Of a DNA stretch of 64,000 bases, positions 1 through 10,300 are shown piece after piece; the first letter of the stretch is position 1, and each line of letters begins with the position of its first letter. The translations under genes were made by a program, and so were the position numbers. The notes below the pieces were generated by a model. The model ran no database searches. It was given only the letters and a program-made list of their open reading frames with translations, and had not been told where the DNA came from. Source of the DNA: Tetragonia tetragonoides (Eukaryota; Streptophyta; Magnoliopsida; Caryophyllales; Aizoaceae); NCBI GenBank assembly GCA_038025085.1, contig CM076151.1:8189001-8253000 (forward strand), written 5' to 3'.

Positions 1-528
1 TTTCCACGCATACTTAAGAAAACAATGCTAGACTGTAACATATAAAGTGAACACCCGAGCAATATATAACTCGTAAATCTCTCTTGGTTTTTATATTCTT
101 ACCCATTTTAAAGTAACAATAAGGACAATGAGTCTATGACCCTCTACCTAGGTTCACCAATGTCACAAATAGCACGCTTCACACTACCAGCCTTGCAGAA
201 TTTCATTCATATCACGACTTTTGCTCTAACTATCATCAGGCCAATTTCCATTACATAGTCCATTAAAACAACATTGCTGTTCAGCTCACTACTAAAGCAT
301 CTTTATTCATGATAGTTGATACATGTCAAAACAATATCATTAATATATATGTTCCATAACAAGATTACTGAAGCATTGAACAGAATGCAAAAACATAAAC
401 TAGAAGTTCCGGAAAAAAATAATAAATAATAAACCAAAAAAAAAACATGCATGGCACTTAATGCTCATCCTGTATCATCCATATTGCACAAGGATGGATC
501 ATATGACATTAACATAAGCGACAATCTA
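1..528. other. Intron sequence of the PI4K alpha gene, left of the LINE
   Basis: AT-rich sequence with no open frame resembling the next expected exon of PI4K alpha, which should begin with the residues that follow ...AVSWL. I read it as the continuation of intron 9. Its last 17 bases (512-528) are the left copy of the LINE target-site duplication. No other feature is seen here. Confidence 0.6.
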
Positions 529-775
529 GTCGAGAAATTGAACCTCTATCAGCATTGATCATCTTTAAACTGAAAAGCTTCTCTAAGGTTGATACCCACA
601 TATTAAGGAGAGCAAGAGAGCTCTTGGGTTGTGAGTGCTGGGTCACCGGAGAACCACCTCTCCACCGGTGGTGGGGGGGCTCTGGGTGCCTGCGCGCATG
701 ATTCTGTGTGGTTTCATTTGCCTTTGAACATTACTTTTCTCTCAATTCTGTTACTCTGTTTATTTTTCTTTCATC

Positions 776-2464
776 ATGGTGGTTTCTTTTAGGTCAGATT
801 GGAAGAGCTTCACGTTACGTTTTGATGGTTTTATCTATCACTTTGTTGAGGAGGTCCGCAGCAAGAAATTTGAGATCTGCATGAAGAGGGAGGAGTTCCA
901 ATGGTGGGTGCAATCTTCTCATACTTTGTGGAAAGGTAAGGGTCGTGAACAGGGGTTACTTAAACGATTGGGTGATGGGTACATACTGGCCCTTCGAATT
1001 GCAGAGAACACTGGGGGTCGTTTTTTCCTGTTTGAGAAGATTCCGTTTGATCGGAGGGCGGTGGCGATTCGAATTCCAGAAGGTAAGAGTGAGAATGGTT
1101 GGGTGGCAATGATGGATGCAGTTCAGAGGGTCCACGAGGTGCCTCGGCCTATGCGGAGTTCTCCATGTTGCAGGCGGTGCGGGTCGACGGAAATATCTTG
1201 GGAGGGGGCTGTACGCCCGGTTCAAAGCAGGGCGGGGCGTGGTGACGTTGTCGGAAACTCAGTGAGTCATGCGGATCGGAGGGGGGAGAGACCACTAGCT
1301 TTTGGGACTTACAATGGAAACGGTCGTGACTGTTATGGAAGGCGAGATTTTCCAGCGCGAGATTCTCGCGTGGAATTTACTGGGGTTGACCCAGTTAATG
1401 GATTGGACGCACGTGGGTTTTTAATTAATGGAAATCAGGCATGTGATAGGGGAAGAAAACCAGTGTTTTCCAGGCTAGGGCCTTCTGTGAGACAACAGGC
1501 CCAGGGGTCATTTAATGATAATAATAGGCCTACTTCTTTTAGGCCCAAAAAGGGGATCCAGCAGGTTAATAAAGAGCAGCCCACTTATGTTGAGCATATG
1601 GGTTACCGAGCACGGGGTATTGGGCCACCTTCAAGGCCGAGAACCTCAGGTGGGCCCAGGTCAGATCGAGGCCCAGAGCACAATTCTGGGGTGCTTGTAG
1701 GTCGCGACAGGGCAGCAGCTGCTACCACGGTGCATCACGGGGGTCGGGGGCCACCACCGCCGGTGTACTCAGGGCGGCGAAGGACTTCGCAGGTGGCGGA
1801 ATGTTCCGGCGACCCACGTGGAGGGTTCGGATGGGTCCGGCGACAACAGAAAAGTGGGTCAGGAGCCTCGGCGTCCAGATCTGGCGCCGTGGGTCAGCTG
1901 GCGAACCAACCGGAGGCCGAGAAAGGTTCGCCGGAGGAGCTCGTTTCTTCTGGTGTCCCAGTTCGAGGTCGAGAGAAGGCCGGCGAGGTTCTCTTTGGGC
2001 CGATTAATCACCGAGATGCTTCGCTGGCGCCGGGTTTTGCAGGCGGTTCAGGGGGTCGAGTTGCCTGGGCTCGGCGGCGCCGGAATCAGGGCCCGCCGGC
2101 GGTTCGAAATGGTGATGCTACGGCAGCTCAGGGAAGCTCTGATCTGGGCCCGCAGGTCCTGGCGAGTGGTCGACTAGCTGGGGGTGGTGGTGGTACCCCT
2201 GGTGAACCTGGAGTGGGTGTAGGGAGTGGGAGGGCAGGGGGTGAGTGTGAGGGTCGATCGGGGACGGAAGGCCTTGTCTATGCACCAAGTAGTCGGGTTC
2301 TGACGGGGTCTCCAATTTTGGAGTCGGTGATGACTGGTGACGTGGGGGGTGTTGTGGGGCAGGGCTGCGGTGTGACAAGGGTTGCTGAAACTTTGTCGGG
2401 TGGTGGTGGCCATGAGGTGCAGCATCCTGTTGTGCCTTCAACGGCCTCACCGGGGGGGTTTTGA
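776..2464 (+). CDS. LINE ORF1, first part (RNA-binding-type protein)
   Basis: This frame encodes 562 residues. The N-terminal 120 or so residues form a folded-looking region (W..F.LR..GFIYHF..EV.SKKFEI) of the kind found at the start of plant LINE ORF1 proteins. The rest is low-complexity and rich in Gly, Arg and Ser, which fits a nucleic-acid chaperone or RNA-binding role in the LINE particle. A CCRRC cysteine cluster lies near residue 130, but I see no clean CCHC zinc knuckle. The frame ends in TGA immediately after a run of seven G (2452-2458). The following frame (2461-3315) continues in -1 register, so the two are probably halves of one ORF1. The ATG at 776 is the first one after the leader. 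Confidence 0.75.
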   Translation: MVVSFRSDWKSFTLRFDGFIYHFVEEVRSKKFEICMKREEFQWWVQSSHTLWKGKGREQGLLKRLGDGYILALRIAENTGGRFFLFEKIPFDRRAVAIRIPEGKSENGWVAMMDAVQRVHEVPRPMRSSPCCRRCGSTEISWEGAVRPVQSRAGRGDVVGNSVSHADRRGERPLAFGTYNGNGRDCYGRRDFPARDSRVEFTGVDPVNGLDARGFLINGNQACDRGRKPVFSRLGPSVRQQAQGSFNDNNRPTSFRPKKGIQQVNKEQPTYVEHMGYRARGIGPPSRPRTSGGPRSDRGPEHNSGVLVGRDRAAAATTVHHGGRGPPPPVYSGRRRTSQVAECSGDPRGGFGWVRRQQKSGSGASASRSGAVGQLANQPEAEKGSPEELVSSGVPVRGREKAGEVLFGPINHRDASLAPGFAGGSGGRVAWARRRRNQGPPAVRNGDATAAQGSSDLGPQVLASGRLAGGGGGTPGEPGVGVGSGRAGGECEGRSGTEGLVYAPSSRVLTGSPILESVMTGDVGGVVGQGCGVTRVAETLSGGGGHEVQHPVVPSTASPGGF

Positions 2465-3315
2465 AGGAGTTGTGTTTAGTTGGGTCTTGGCTGGCAGCGG
2501 TAGGAGCACGAGCTCAACGGGCAGCTCAGCGTGATGTTCCTGTTTTAGAGGCCGAGGCGCGGTTGAGGAGAGATCTTTGTGTTGATCATGCTACTCAGGG
2601 CTCGTTTTTGTGGGGGTCGGGTTGTGATGTTGATGAGGATGATTTCCTTAGCTCCCTTGATGGCGATGAGGATTTGCTTTTGGATAGTCTTAGGGAATTT
2701 GATGACAAGGAGGTGGAGGAGGTAGAGGAGGTGAATGTGTTTAATGCTGAGACGGTTCGGGGGGTGACGACGCAGCAGATTCCGGGGCTCATTCACAGTG
2801 TTCCTTTTCCATGTGCTGAGGAGACCAGGGCGCGTGCCCAAGAGGACCTTTCGACTTCCTTTTCCCCTTTACCCTTTTATTCCCTTTTTGTTGCTACCCC
2901 CCAAAAAGCACCTGCTTGTTCTACTGCTGACCAGATGTTATCTGCTAATGTTTTTTCAGGTGCAAGCGGTGGAGATAGGGTTGTTGGGCAGGGCGTAACG
3001 CCGGTTCTGTCGACAGCGCCGGAAGTTTCTGTTGCTCCGGTGTGCCATGGGGAGTCAGAGGACGGGGGGACGGTTGTGACCATTCCACCATTGGCGGGTG
3101 AGAGGGACGACCGAGACCCTCAGTCTCTTCTTCGTGACCTGGATTTTCGGGTTGTTGGTACAACAGGTCAGGTAGCTAATGTTCAGGTGTCTTCGGGGGG
3201 ACCTCCCTTTCGAAGAAACAGGGTTGGCATTAGGGAGTTACGGGGTCTTGCGACGACCCTTAACTATGGGGAAGGGGGGAGTCGTAGGTCTAGGGGTATC
3301 GGTGGTTTTAGATGA
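2461..3315 (+). CDS. LINE ORF1, second part, in -1 frame
   Basis: This frame is open for about 285 codons and has no ATG at its left end: the first codon in the listed stretch is TTG. It therefore reads more naturally as the C-terminal half of ORF1, reached by a one-base shift at the G7 run just upstream. It encodes an acidic stretch (many Asp and Glu around 2630-2740), then a Ser/Pro-rich region, and ends in a basic Gly/Arg tail. Its TGA stop overlaps the ATG of ORF2 as ATGA at 3312-3315, the arrangement used for termination-reinitiation in several non-LTR elements. I recognise no named domain. Independent translation from an internal start is the alternative. Confidence 0.65.
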   Translation: MKELCLVGSWLAAVGARAQRAAQRDVPVLEAEARLRRDLCVDHATQGSFLWGSGCDVDEDDFLSSLDGDEDLLLDSLREFDDKEVEEVEEVNVFNAETVRGVTTQQIPGLIHSVPFPCAEETRARAQEDLSTSFSPLPFYSLFVATPQKAPACSTADQMLSANVFSGASGGDRVVGQGVTPVLSTAPEVSVAPVCHGESEDGGTVVTIPPLAGERDDRDPQSLLRDLDFRVVGTTGQVANVQVSSGGPPFRRNRVGIRELRGLATTLNYGEGGSRRSRGIGGFR

Positions 3316-6300
3316 AGGTTTTGAGTTGGAATGTGAATGGTCTGGGGATGGTAGGAAAGCGTAGTCTAGTGCAGGAAGTTGTTAGCCGGGCGTCTCCAGA
3401 TGTGGTGATGTTTCAGGAGACGAAGGTTGAGGGAGTGGACTCTTTTTTTGTTCGTAGTCTTTGGGAGGCAGGGTCTAAGGATTGGGTGTGTTTGCCTTCG
3501 GTAGGAGCGTCGGGGGGTATTCTTATTGCTTGGGATACCCGTTTTGCGACTCGAGTCGAGTCTCATTTTGGGCATTTTACTGTGTCGGTTCTGTTGAGTG
3601 TTCGTGGGAGGGGTGATTGGTGGGTGTCTTCGGTGTATGGCCCGTGTGGGGTTGCTGACCGTGAGTCGCTTTGGGAGGAGTTGGCGGCGCTTGCTGGTCT
3701 CTGTTCCCCTAGATGGGTTATTGGGGGTGATTTTAATGTGATCCGTCATGCGGGGGAACGGCGTGGTAGAGGGTTGACTGGGGGTATGATTGAGTTTGAT
3801 TCCTTTATCAGGGAGTCCGCCCTCCGCGATTTGCCTCTAGATAATGCTCAGTTTACTTGGGGTGTGAGCGGGAGGCGGGATGTAGCCTCTCGGATTGATA
3901 GGTTCCTTGTTACGAATGATTTTGAGGATGAGTTTCCATCTTTGGTACAGGAGATCCTACCCCGTTCGTGTTCTGATCATTTTCCTCTTGTCTTACATTC
4001 TGCTCCCATTCAGTGGGGCCCGACCCCTTTCCGCTTTGAGAATATGTGGTGCTCCCACGCGGAGTTTGGGGTTAAGATTCGGGATTGGTGGGCGGAGTGT
4101 GAGGTGGAGGGCTGGAGGGGGCACTGTTTCATGAGGAGGTTGAGGTTTGTTAAGGAACGTTTGAAAGTCTGGAATAAGGAGACTTTTGGGGATGTCCGGG
4201 TGCGAAAGGGGGAGATCCTTAAGGAGATTTTGGTGACGGATCGGACTTTGAGCGAGGAGGGCCATGATGAGGGGTTGCTCAGGAAGAGTGTGGATTTGAA
4301 GAATAGTCTAGAGGAGGTTTTGCTAAGGGAAAGGCAGAGTCAGCGTCAGAAGATGAAGGGGAGATGGGCGAAGGAGGGGGATGTGAGTTCTAGGTTATTC
4401 TTTAAAGTGGTTAATGGGAGGCGGATGAGGAGTTTTGTTCGGGAGTTGGAGACAGATGATGGTGAGCGTGTGACTGATGTGGGTAGGATTAGTGACGAGA
4501 TTACAGGTTTCTACAAGGGTCTTTTTGAGGAAGAAGTGGTTGATAGACCGATGTTGGAGGGAGTTGAGTGGTCCCCTATTACGCCATTGCTTCGGGACTG
4601 GCTTGAGCGCCCTTTTGAGTTAGAGGAGATACGGGCAGCGGTGTTTAGGATGGATCGCGAGAAAGCCCCGGGGCCGGATGGATTCACTATGGCTTATTAC
4701 CAGGATTGCTGGGAGGTCATCAAGGAGGATCTGCTTGGGGTTTTTAATGAGTTTCATGCCACAGGGGTGATTGGGAAGAGTATGAACTCTAACTTTATCA
4801 CCCTCGTCCCTAAGAAGGATCGGTCGATTAAGGTGAGGGATTTTAGGCCTATTAGTTTAGTCACCAGCGTCTATAAGATTTTAACTAAGGTCCTGTCCAT
4901 TAGACTTGGGACGGTTTTGACTGGGACTATCTCGGCTGCTCAGAGCGCCTTTGTGGGGGGGCGCCAGATCATTGATGCAGCATTGGTAGCTAACGAGGTG
5001 GTTGATGATGCTCGTCGGAATAATCATTCTGGGATTGTGTTTAAGCTGGACTTTGAGAAAGCTTATGATCGAGTTAGTTGGGGTTTTTTGGATCGCGTTT
5101 TAGATAGGAAGGGCTTCGGGGGGCGTTGGCGGAATTGGATAAGGGGTTGCCTGTCCAACGCCAGTTTCTCTGTCCTTGTTAATGGGGCGTCGCGTGACTG
5201 GTTTACTTCGTCGCGTGGTTTGCGCCAGGGGGATCCCCTTTCCCCTTTTCTATTCACCCTTGTCGTTGATGTTCTTGGCCGAATGTTGGATAGGGGAGTG
5301 GAGCGGGGGCTTGTTGAGGGATTTCGGGTGGGCCGGGGAAGGGTTTGTGTTTCCCACTTGCAGTTTGCCGATGATACGATCCTTTTCCTGTCGGCGGAAG
5401 CCGAAGGCTTTAAGAGGGTACTTACGCTCTTACAAGTCTTTGAGGTTGTGTCGGGGATTAGGATCAATCTGTCTAAGTGTAGTTTGGCGGGGGTCAACGT
5501 GGGGGAGGATGTTCTGAACTCCCTGGCTGGTTTAGTGGGTTGTCAGGTTCAGCAGTGGCCGCTTACTTATTTGGGGGTGCCCCTGGGGGGTAATCCCAGA
5601 TCGGTTTCCTTTTGGGAACCGGTGGTGTCTAGAGTGGCTAAGCGTCTAGACGGTTGGAAAGGGGTGTATTTCTCTTTGGGGGGGAGGATTACTATTTTAC
5701 AGTCCTGCCTAGCTAGCATCCCTCTTTACTACCTTTCCCTTTTTAAAATTCCTGTTAGTGTAGCTAATAGGATTGAGAGGATGATGAGGGACTTTCTTTG
5801 GTCGGGGGCTGGTGAGGGTAAGAGAGACCATTTGGTCAGTTGGGACCATGTGTGCCGGCCGAAAACTGAGGGGGGCTTGGGTTTTGGTAGGTTGGTGTCC
5901 AAGAACATTTCGCTAGTGGGTAAGTGGTTATGGCGTTTTCCCCTAGAATCTGACTCCCTATGGCACCGAGTTATCAGAAGCAAGTACGGCCTTCAGCATA
6001 ATGGGTGGGACGCGCAAGCCAGCTCCACTGTCTCTCATGCTTGCCCTTGGAAGTTTGTTTCCCAGGTATCGTCTTTATTCTTTCCACTGGTCAGGTATAA
6101 TGTGGGTAATGGTCAACGGGTTCGGTTCTGGGAGGATGTGTGGAATGGTGAAACTCCTTTCTCTTCTACATATCCGCGGGTTTTTCGTTTGTCCACTCTT
6201 CACGGGGCGCCTGTGGCTGATTTTTACTCAGCGGTTGGTGGTTCCTGGGACTTACACCTTCGACGACCACCACATGATATAGAGATGGAGGAACTCGTTT

Positions 6301-6950
6301 CCCTCCTGGGTGTCCTCCACACTAGGCTTCTCGTCCCTAGGGACGATTCTCGGGCTTGGATTGGGGACTCCTCTGGGGTTTTCTCTTCTAAGTCCTTCCT
6401 TCATCATCTTAGCCTTCCGTCACAGTTTCCACATTTTCCCCTTTCCTCTTATATTTGGAAGTCCAAGGCTCCTCTGAAGGTCCGTGCTTTTGTGTGGACT
6501 CTGGTGCTTGGTAAGGTGAACACTAGTGATATGGTGCAACGGCGGAGGCCGCATATGTGTCTTCTTCCCAGCATGTGTGTGATGTGTCGACAAGACGGAG
6601 AGAGTTGTTTGCACTTGTTTGTTATGTGTAATTTTGCGAGGGCCTTGTGGGATAGGTTGTTGTGGGGGGAGCCTTTTGTGTGCCCTGCTACTGTGGGGCA
6701 ATTCCTACAGATGCGGTTCTCTGCTATGCGGAGGGGGAAGGAGGGTAGGATGTTGTGGCGGTGTGCCTGTGTAGCTATCCTTTGGTGCACTTGGTTAGAG
6801 AGGAACTCGAGGATCTTCTCTGACGCGGGGAAGAGTATCGATTTAGTTTGGGAACATATAGTCTATTTGGCATCCCTTTGGGCGAAGGCGGCTGGTGCCT
6901 TCAAGGGGGTGCCATTGACGGTCATTCAACGCCATTGGCGTGATTTGTAG
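3312..6950 (+). CDS. LINE ORF2: endonuclease and reverse transcriptase, intact
   Basis: The protein has 1,212 residues without interruption. Residues 1 to about 230 form an apurinic-type endonuclease (EEP family), with visible SWNVNG, QET, GGDFNVI and SDHFPL motifs that supply the catalytic Asn, Glu, Asp and His. About residues 455-740 form the reverse transcriptase, with APGPDGF, VPKKD, FRPISL, QSAFVGGRQI, KLDFEKAYD, RQGDPLSP and the catalytic FADD at 685-688. The C-terminus carries a zf-RVT zinc-binding region with CVMC (Cys 1089 and 1092) followed by a His/Cys pair. There is no RNase H domain, unlike the LINE relic at 35,543-35,877. The enzyme nicks target DNA and copies the LINE RNA at the nick (target-primed reverse transcription). 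All key residues seen are present, so activity is possible. Confidence 0.95.
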   Translation: MKVLSWNVNGLGMVGKRSLVQEVVSRASPDVVMFQETKVEGVDSFFVRSLWEAGSKDWVCLPSVGASGGILIAWDTRFATRVESHFGHFTVSVLLSVRGRGDWWVSSVYGPCGVADRESLWEELAALAGLCSPRWVIGGDFNVIRHAGERRGRGLTGGMIEFDSFIRESALRDLPLDNAQFTWGVSGRRDVASRIDRFLVTNDFEDEFPSLVQEILPRSCSDHFPLVLHSAPIQWGPTPFRFENMWCSHAEFGVKIRDWWAECEVEGWRGHCFMRRLRFVKERLKVWNKETFGDVRVRKGEILKEILVTDRTLSEEGHDEGLLRKSVDLKNSLEEVLLRERQSQRQKMKGRWAKEGDVSSRLFFKVVNGRRMRSFVRELETDDGERVTDVGRISDEITGFYKGLFEEEVVDRPMLEGVEWSPITPLLRDWLERPFELEEIRAAVFRMDREKAPGPDGFTMAYYQDCWEVIKEDLLGVFNEFHATGVIGKSMNSNFITLVPKKDRSIKVRDFRPISLVTSVYKILTKVLSIRLGTVLTGTISAAQSAFVGGRQIIDAALVANEVVDDARRNNHSGIVFKLDFEKAYDRVSWGFLDRVLDRKGFGGRWRNWIRGCLSNASFSVLVNGASRDWFTSSRGLRQGDPLSPFLFTLVVDVLGRMLDRGVERGLVEGFRVGRGRVCVSHLQFADDTILFLSAEAEGFKRVLTLLQVFEVVSGIRINLSKCSLAGVNVGEDVLNSLAGLVGCQVQQWPLTYLGVPLGGNPRSVSFWEPVVSRVAKRLDGWKGVYFSLGGRITILQSCLASIPLYYLSLFKIPVSVANRIERMMRDFLWSGAGEGKRDHLVSWDHVCRPKTEGGLGFGRLVSKNISLVGKWLWRFPLESDSLWHRVIRSKYGLQHNGWDAQASSTVSHACPWKFVSQVSSLFFPLVRYNVGNGQRVRFWEDVWNGETPFSSTYPRVFRLSTLHGAPVADFYSAVGGSWDLHLRRPPHDIEMEELVSLLGVLHTRLLVPRDDSRAWIGDSSGVFSSKSFLHHLSLPSQFPHFPLSSYIWKSKAPLKVRAFVWTLVLGKVNTSDMVQRRRPHMCLLPSMCVMCRQDGESCLHLFVMCNFARALWDRLLWGEPFVCPATVGQFLQMRFSAMRRGKEGRMLWRCACVAILWCTWLERNSRIFSDAGKSIDLVWEHIVYLASLWAKAAGAFKGVPLTVIQRHWRDL

Positions 6951-7044
6951 ATACTCTATTGTTGTTCTTTGAGGATACCTTATCCTCCATTTTGTATTCT
7001 TCCACTATTTGATTAATAAAAATTTTCTCTTATCTAAAAAAAAA
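6951..7044 (+). promoter_or_regulatory. LINE 3' UTR: hairpin, poly(A) signal, TTATCT-A(n) tail
   Basis: A perfect 7-bp stem with a 3-base loop, GAGGATA-CCT-TATCCTC, lies at 6971-6987. Plant LINEs often keep a 3' stem-loop thought to help the reverse transcriptase recognise its RNA. AATAAA is at 7014-7019 and the element ends TTATCT followed by about nine A residues. The binding role is known for some LINEs and inferred here. Confidence 0.7.
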
Positions 7045-7379
7045 ACATAAGCGACAATCTAAACATGATGTGCTAACAGGAAACACCTGTACTAACTTGC
7101 TAAGTGGAACGATTCAAATTAACTTCAACTCCAGCAAGAAATTTTAAAGGTTTAAATTTGAAGCAGCAAAAATGAGCATATATCAGCACATCAGCCAAAC
7201 ATTATCACAAACTAAAGAACAAAATTATATAAAGAGAGAGAAAAGCCTGGTAAAGAAAAGCTAGAATACATCCCATATTCAATTATATATTCCCCGTAAT
7301 CCTTTATATGAAATTTCCTATCCCTAAGAAGAATGAAAAATACAAGAAACACAACTTTATGAGCTAGCAAGAAGAATAC

Positions 7380-10300
7380 CAGCCATGACACAGCTGTTTC
7401 AAATGCCTGGTGAACAGTAGCAGTCAGACACTGCAAAATGGCTGGAGCAAGGTTCGGCGTCTTCAAGTATTCAAATACACAACTGAAGGCGCTTCTAGAG
7501 GCAGTCAACTCAGAACCCCCATTGAGGATGCCACCATTGCTGCTGAAACGTATAATCTCTAGAAATGCCACAGCGAGCAAATAGGTAGCCTTTACACCTG
7601 GAAAAGATGACCATGGTTAAACCAATATTGATTGACACTTGAAATAGCACACAGGTGTAGAAGATTACATATTAAATAGGTTCCACTGAGACAAGGGTCA
7701 CCAAGCAACACCTTCAAGACAGCCCATTTAACAAAGATATATGTTGCTTAGCGGTAAGTCAAAGGATTTGGTCCCAGAGCCTGAGCTCCCAAGATTGATG
7801 CTTAAATATATGGACCACTTAATAAGACCCTTTTTTCCTTTTGTTTTTTTCTTTTTTGGGCATGGACAGAGAGGTCACATAGGCACTTTGAAGCAAACTG
7901 AAGACATCTTTGACAACTAATTTGACTCGGACATTAAAAATCTCTATCTGCTAATAGGATGTGAAACAGTATCCAAAACCTGAAATTGTATTCATTGCTC
8001 CAGCCTCAACTCTCCCCCCCAAAGCAGCTGAAAGGGCATTTCTTTGGGTTGTCGCAGCCTTTTCATTTCCACTCGCACGACGGCTACCTGGGTTGTGAAG
8101 AGCATTAAGTTCAAACTCATCTTCAAGCCACTTCACTGAGCTAACAACCTGGTTATATAAAACACAGATATACGTGCGTGTATGGTTAGCACTTCATAAG
8201 ACTAAACATTATGCCAAGTAACAATTTAGCAAAATTTAGATACGAATACGCAAAATATTTATTAAAAGAAAATAAAAGTGCAGCAAGAATTACAGCAAAG
8301 AAGACAAGGCTAGATTTAAAATTGGTTTCCCTTTCTCGTTTCCTTTACCTCACAAATCTCCATCTTTATCACGCTCAACTCGTCTTTCCCCAGATGGGAT
8401 CGAACTTGCTCCCAAGTCCCAACCGTTGCTGCTCACATAGTTGTTGTGAGCTACTGATTCTTTCTCCTCCCTTCCTCTTTTTTTTTGTCCCCCGCCCTTT
8501 CTATTACTACCACCTTAGGGCTGTAAATGAGCCGAGCTTAGCTCTGTTCGAACTCGTTCGCAAGCTCGAGCACGAGCTCGCAGGAGCTTTGAGAATCGAG
8601 CTCGGTAATATTTTCTGAGCTCGAGCTTGGCTCGTTTCAGCTCGATAAAATAAACGAGCTAAGCTCAAGCCGCTAAATGAGTCGAGCTTTTTCACGAACA
8701 TATAAAGTTTAAATATATATTGATAATATATATAATGATCTTATCAATACATTAAGTACTAAAATAATATAATCAAGCTTTAAACGAGCTTTAACGAGTT
8801 GTTCGCGAAGGAATTCAGTCCAGCTCGAGCTCGGCTCGCTCATTAAATGAGCTTGTTCGAGCTCAACTTGTTTACTAAGTAAATGAGCTTTGACCGAGTT
8901 TTGGCCGAGCTTATTCGCGAACTGTTCGCGAGTGTATTGGTTCATATACAGCCCAAACCACAATTTTGGTGGTAGTGCTTTTGGGCATGGCAAGGCCACC
9001 ATCGCTACCACCATAACCACCTAAGCAAGTTCCCCCCAGCCACCTCTTTTCTATCTCTTGTATTTGTTTTGAGATTTGGCCAAATTTGTCCCACTTCAAT
9101 CGTGAAGTTCAGAATCAAGAAATTGTTGAGTATGAAGGTCTTGAAAATATCAAACCTTCATATGAGAAGATCGTTGACATTGAGTTCGTACTCAAGACTT
9201 TGACAAGCCTGCCTTGCTCGCCTTGCCCGCCTCAGAGCCCCTTGCTTGGATGGACCCCTGTTGGTTTGAGCTGAACCTTTCCACGGGGCTTAGAATTTGT
9301 GAAAAGGACTTTTATTGATTTCTTTTAAGGGAATTCTATAAATTTAGTCCAAAATTAATGATTGAAGATTAAGAATTGGGAACTCATTTGGGATGCAAAG
9401 GTAATTTTACGGAGGAAAGAGAGAGATTGCGGGTCTCGTCAGGAAGAAAAGGGTAGAAAGAGATTAGAAAGCAAAAGTCCGCAGCCATTATCAACGAGCA
9501 TGTTAGTGGCACAAGAGAAGAGAAGTTAAACCATTATTTTTCTTTTTCTTTTCCTTTTTTAGTACTGGAAAAATGTTAAATGAGGGTGTTTTGGAGTAGC
9601 TCTAATTAACCTTGCCAACTCAGCAAAACATAACGGAAGTTTGACGGTGTTTGTCACTGGACTAATATGTGGGATAAATTACCACTTCGAACTAATGTCA
9701 AAGATTTCCCATCTTGGGATAATCTGTGCTTTACGAGTCAAATTTCGGATTAAAGACAGGCACGACACAAACTGCATTTGTCCAGAATGAACATAATCCA
9801 AACCTAAAACTCTCAAGCTAACACTGTGCCTCATAGCAAGCAGTTGAATACAAAATAGCTTGAACCACATGGTTGATTATGGCTGTGTAATTTTTGATAA
9901 TCAGTCCATTTATGGAGGGTACTATTCCATATAATCATTATACAGCCATATCTTCCTCAACAATAATTTGAGTTCCCAATTATTTATGCCCAAAAGTTCT
10001 CATAAAGGCTCAAGAAGATTCTGTCATCATACTATATGAATTAAAGTAAAGGGCAAAAGCTGGCTGAAAATGCAACAACCAAATGAACTTACAAGTGGTG
10101 GGGTAGCTTGAGCTATACGCTGAATAGCAGAAGCCCACTGAATATTCCACAGGTATGGCCCATCAACAGCTTGAAGTGCTATAGTATTCATGCTTCCAAC
10201 ACCGCTCAATGCAGTGGATACGGGCTTTGCAGGAATCTGATTCTTTTGAATAGGGGGTGCTAATCCGAAAAGTGCAACATAAAACCACAAGTTTCGGAAC

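Larger units (their letters stand above)
529..7044 (+). mobile_element. Full-length LINE (non-LTR retrotransposon) inserted antisense in a PI4K alpha intron
   Basis: The element is about 6.5 kb and flanked by a perfect 17-bp direct repeat, ACATAAGCGACAATCTA, at 512-528 and 7045-7061. Inside are a 5' leader (529-775), a two-part ORF1 (776-2464 and 2461-3315), an uninterrupted ORF2 (3312-6950) and a short 3' UTR. The 3' UTR carries a hairpin (6971-6987), an AATAAA box (7014-7019) and a TTATCT tail followed by A residues. It is much more GC-rich than the host DNA. The perfect duplication and intact ORF2 point to a recent insertion. It lies opposite to the host gene, so its own poly(A) signal does not act on the host transcript. 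The first 70 bases after the left repeat look host-like, so the exact 5' end is less certain than the 3' end. Confidence 0.93.

Noticed and set aside
956..2841. Minus-strand frames opposite LINE ORF1
   Set aside because: They are shadows of the GC-rich plus-strand ORF, rich in Pro/His/Thr, with no domain or start context.
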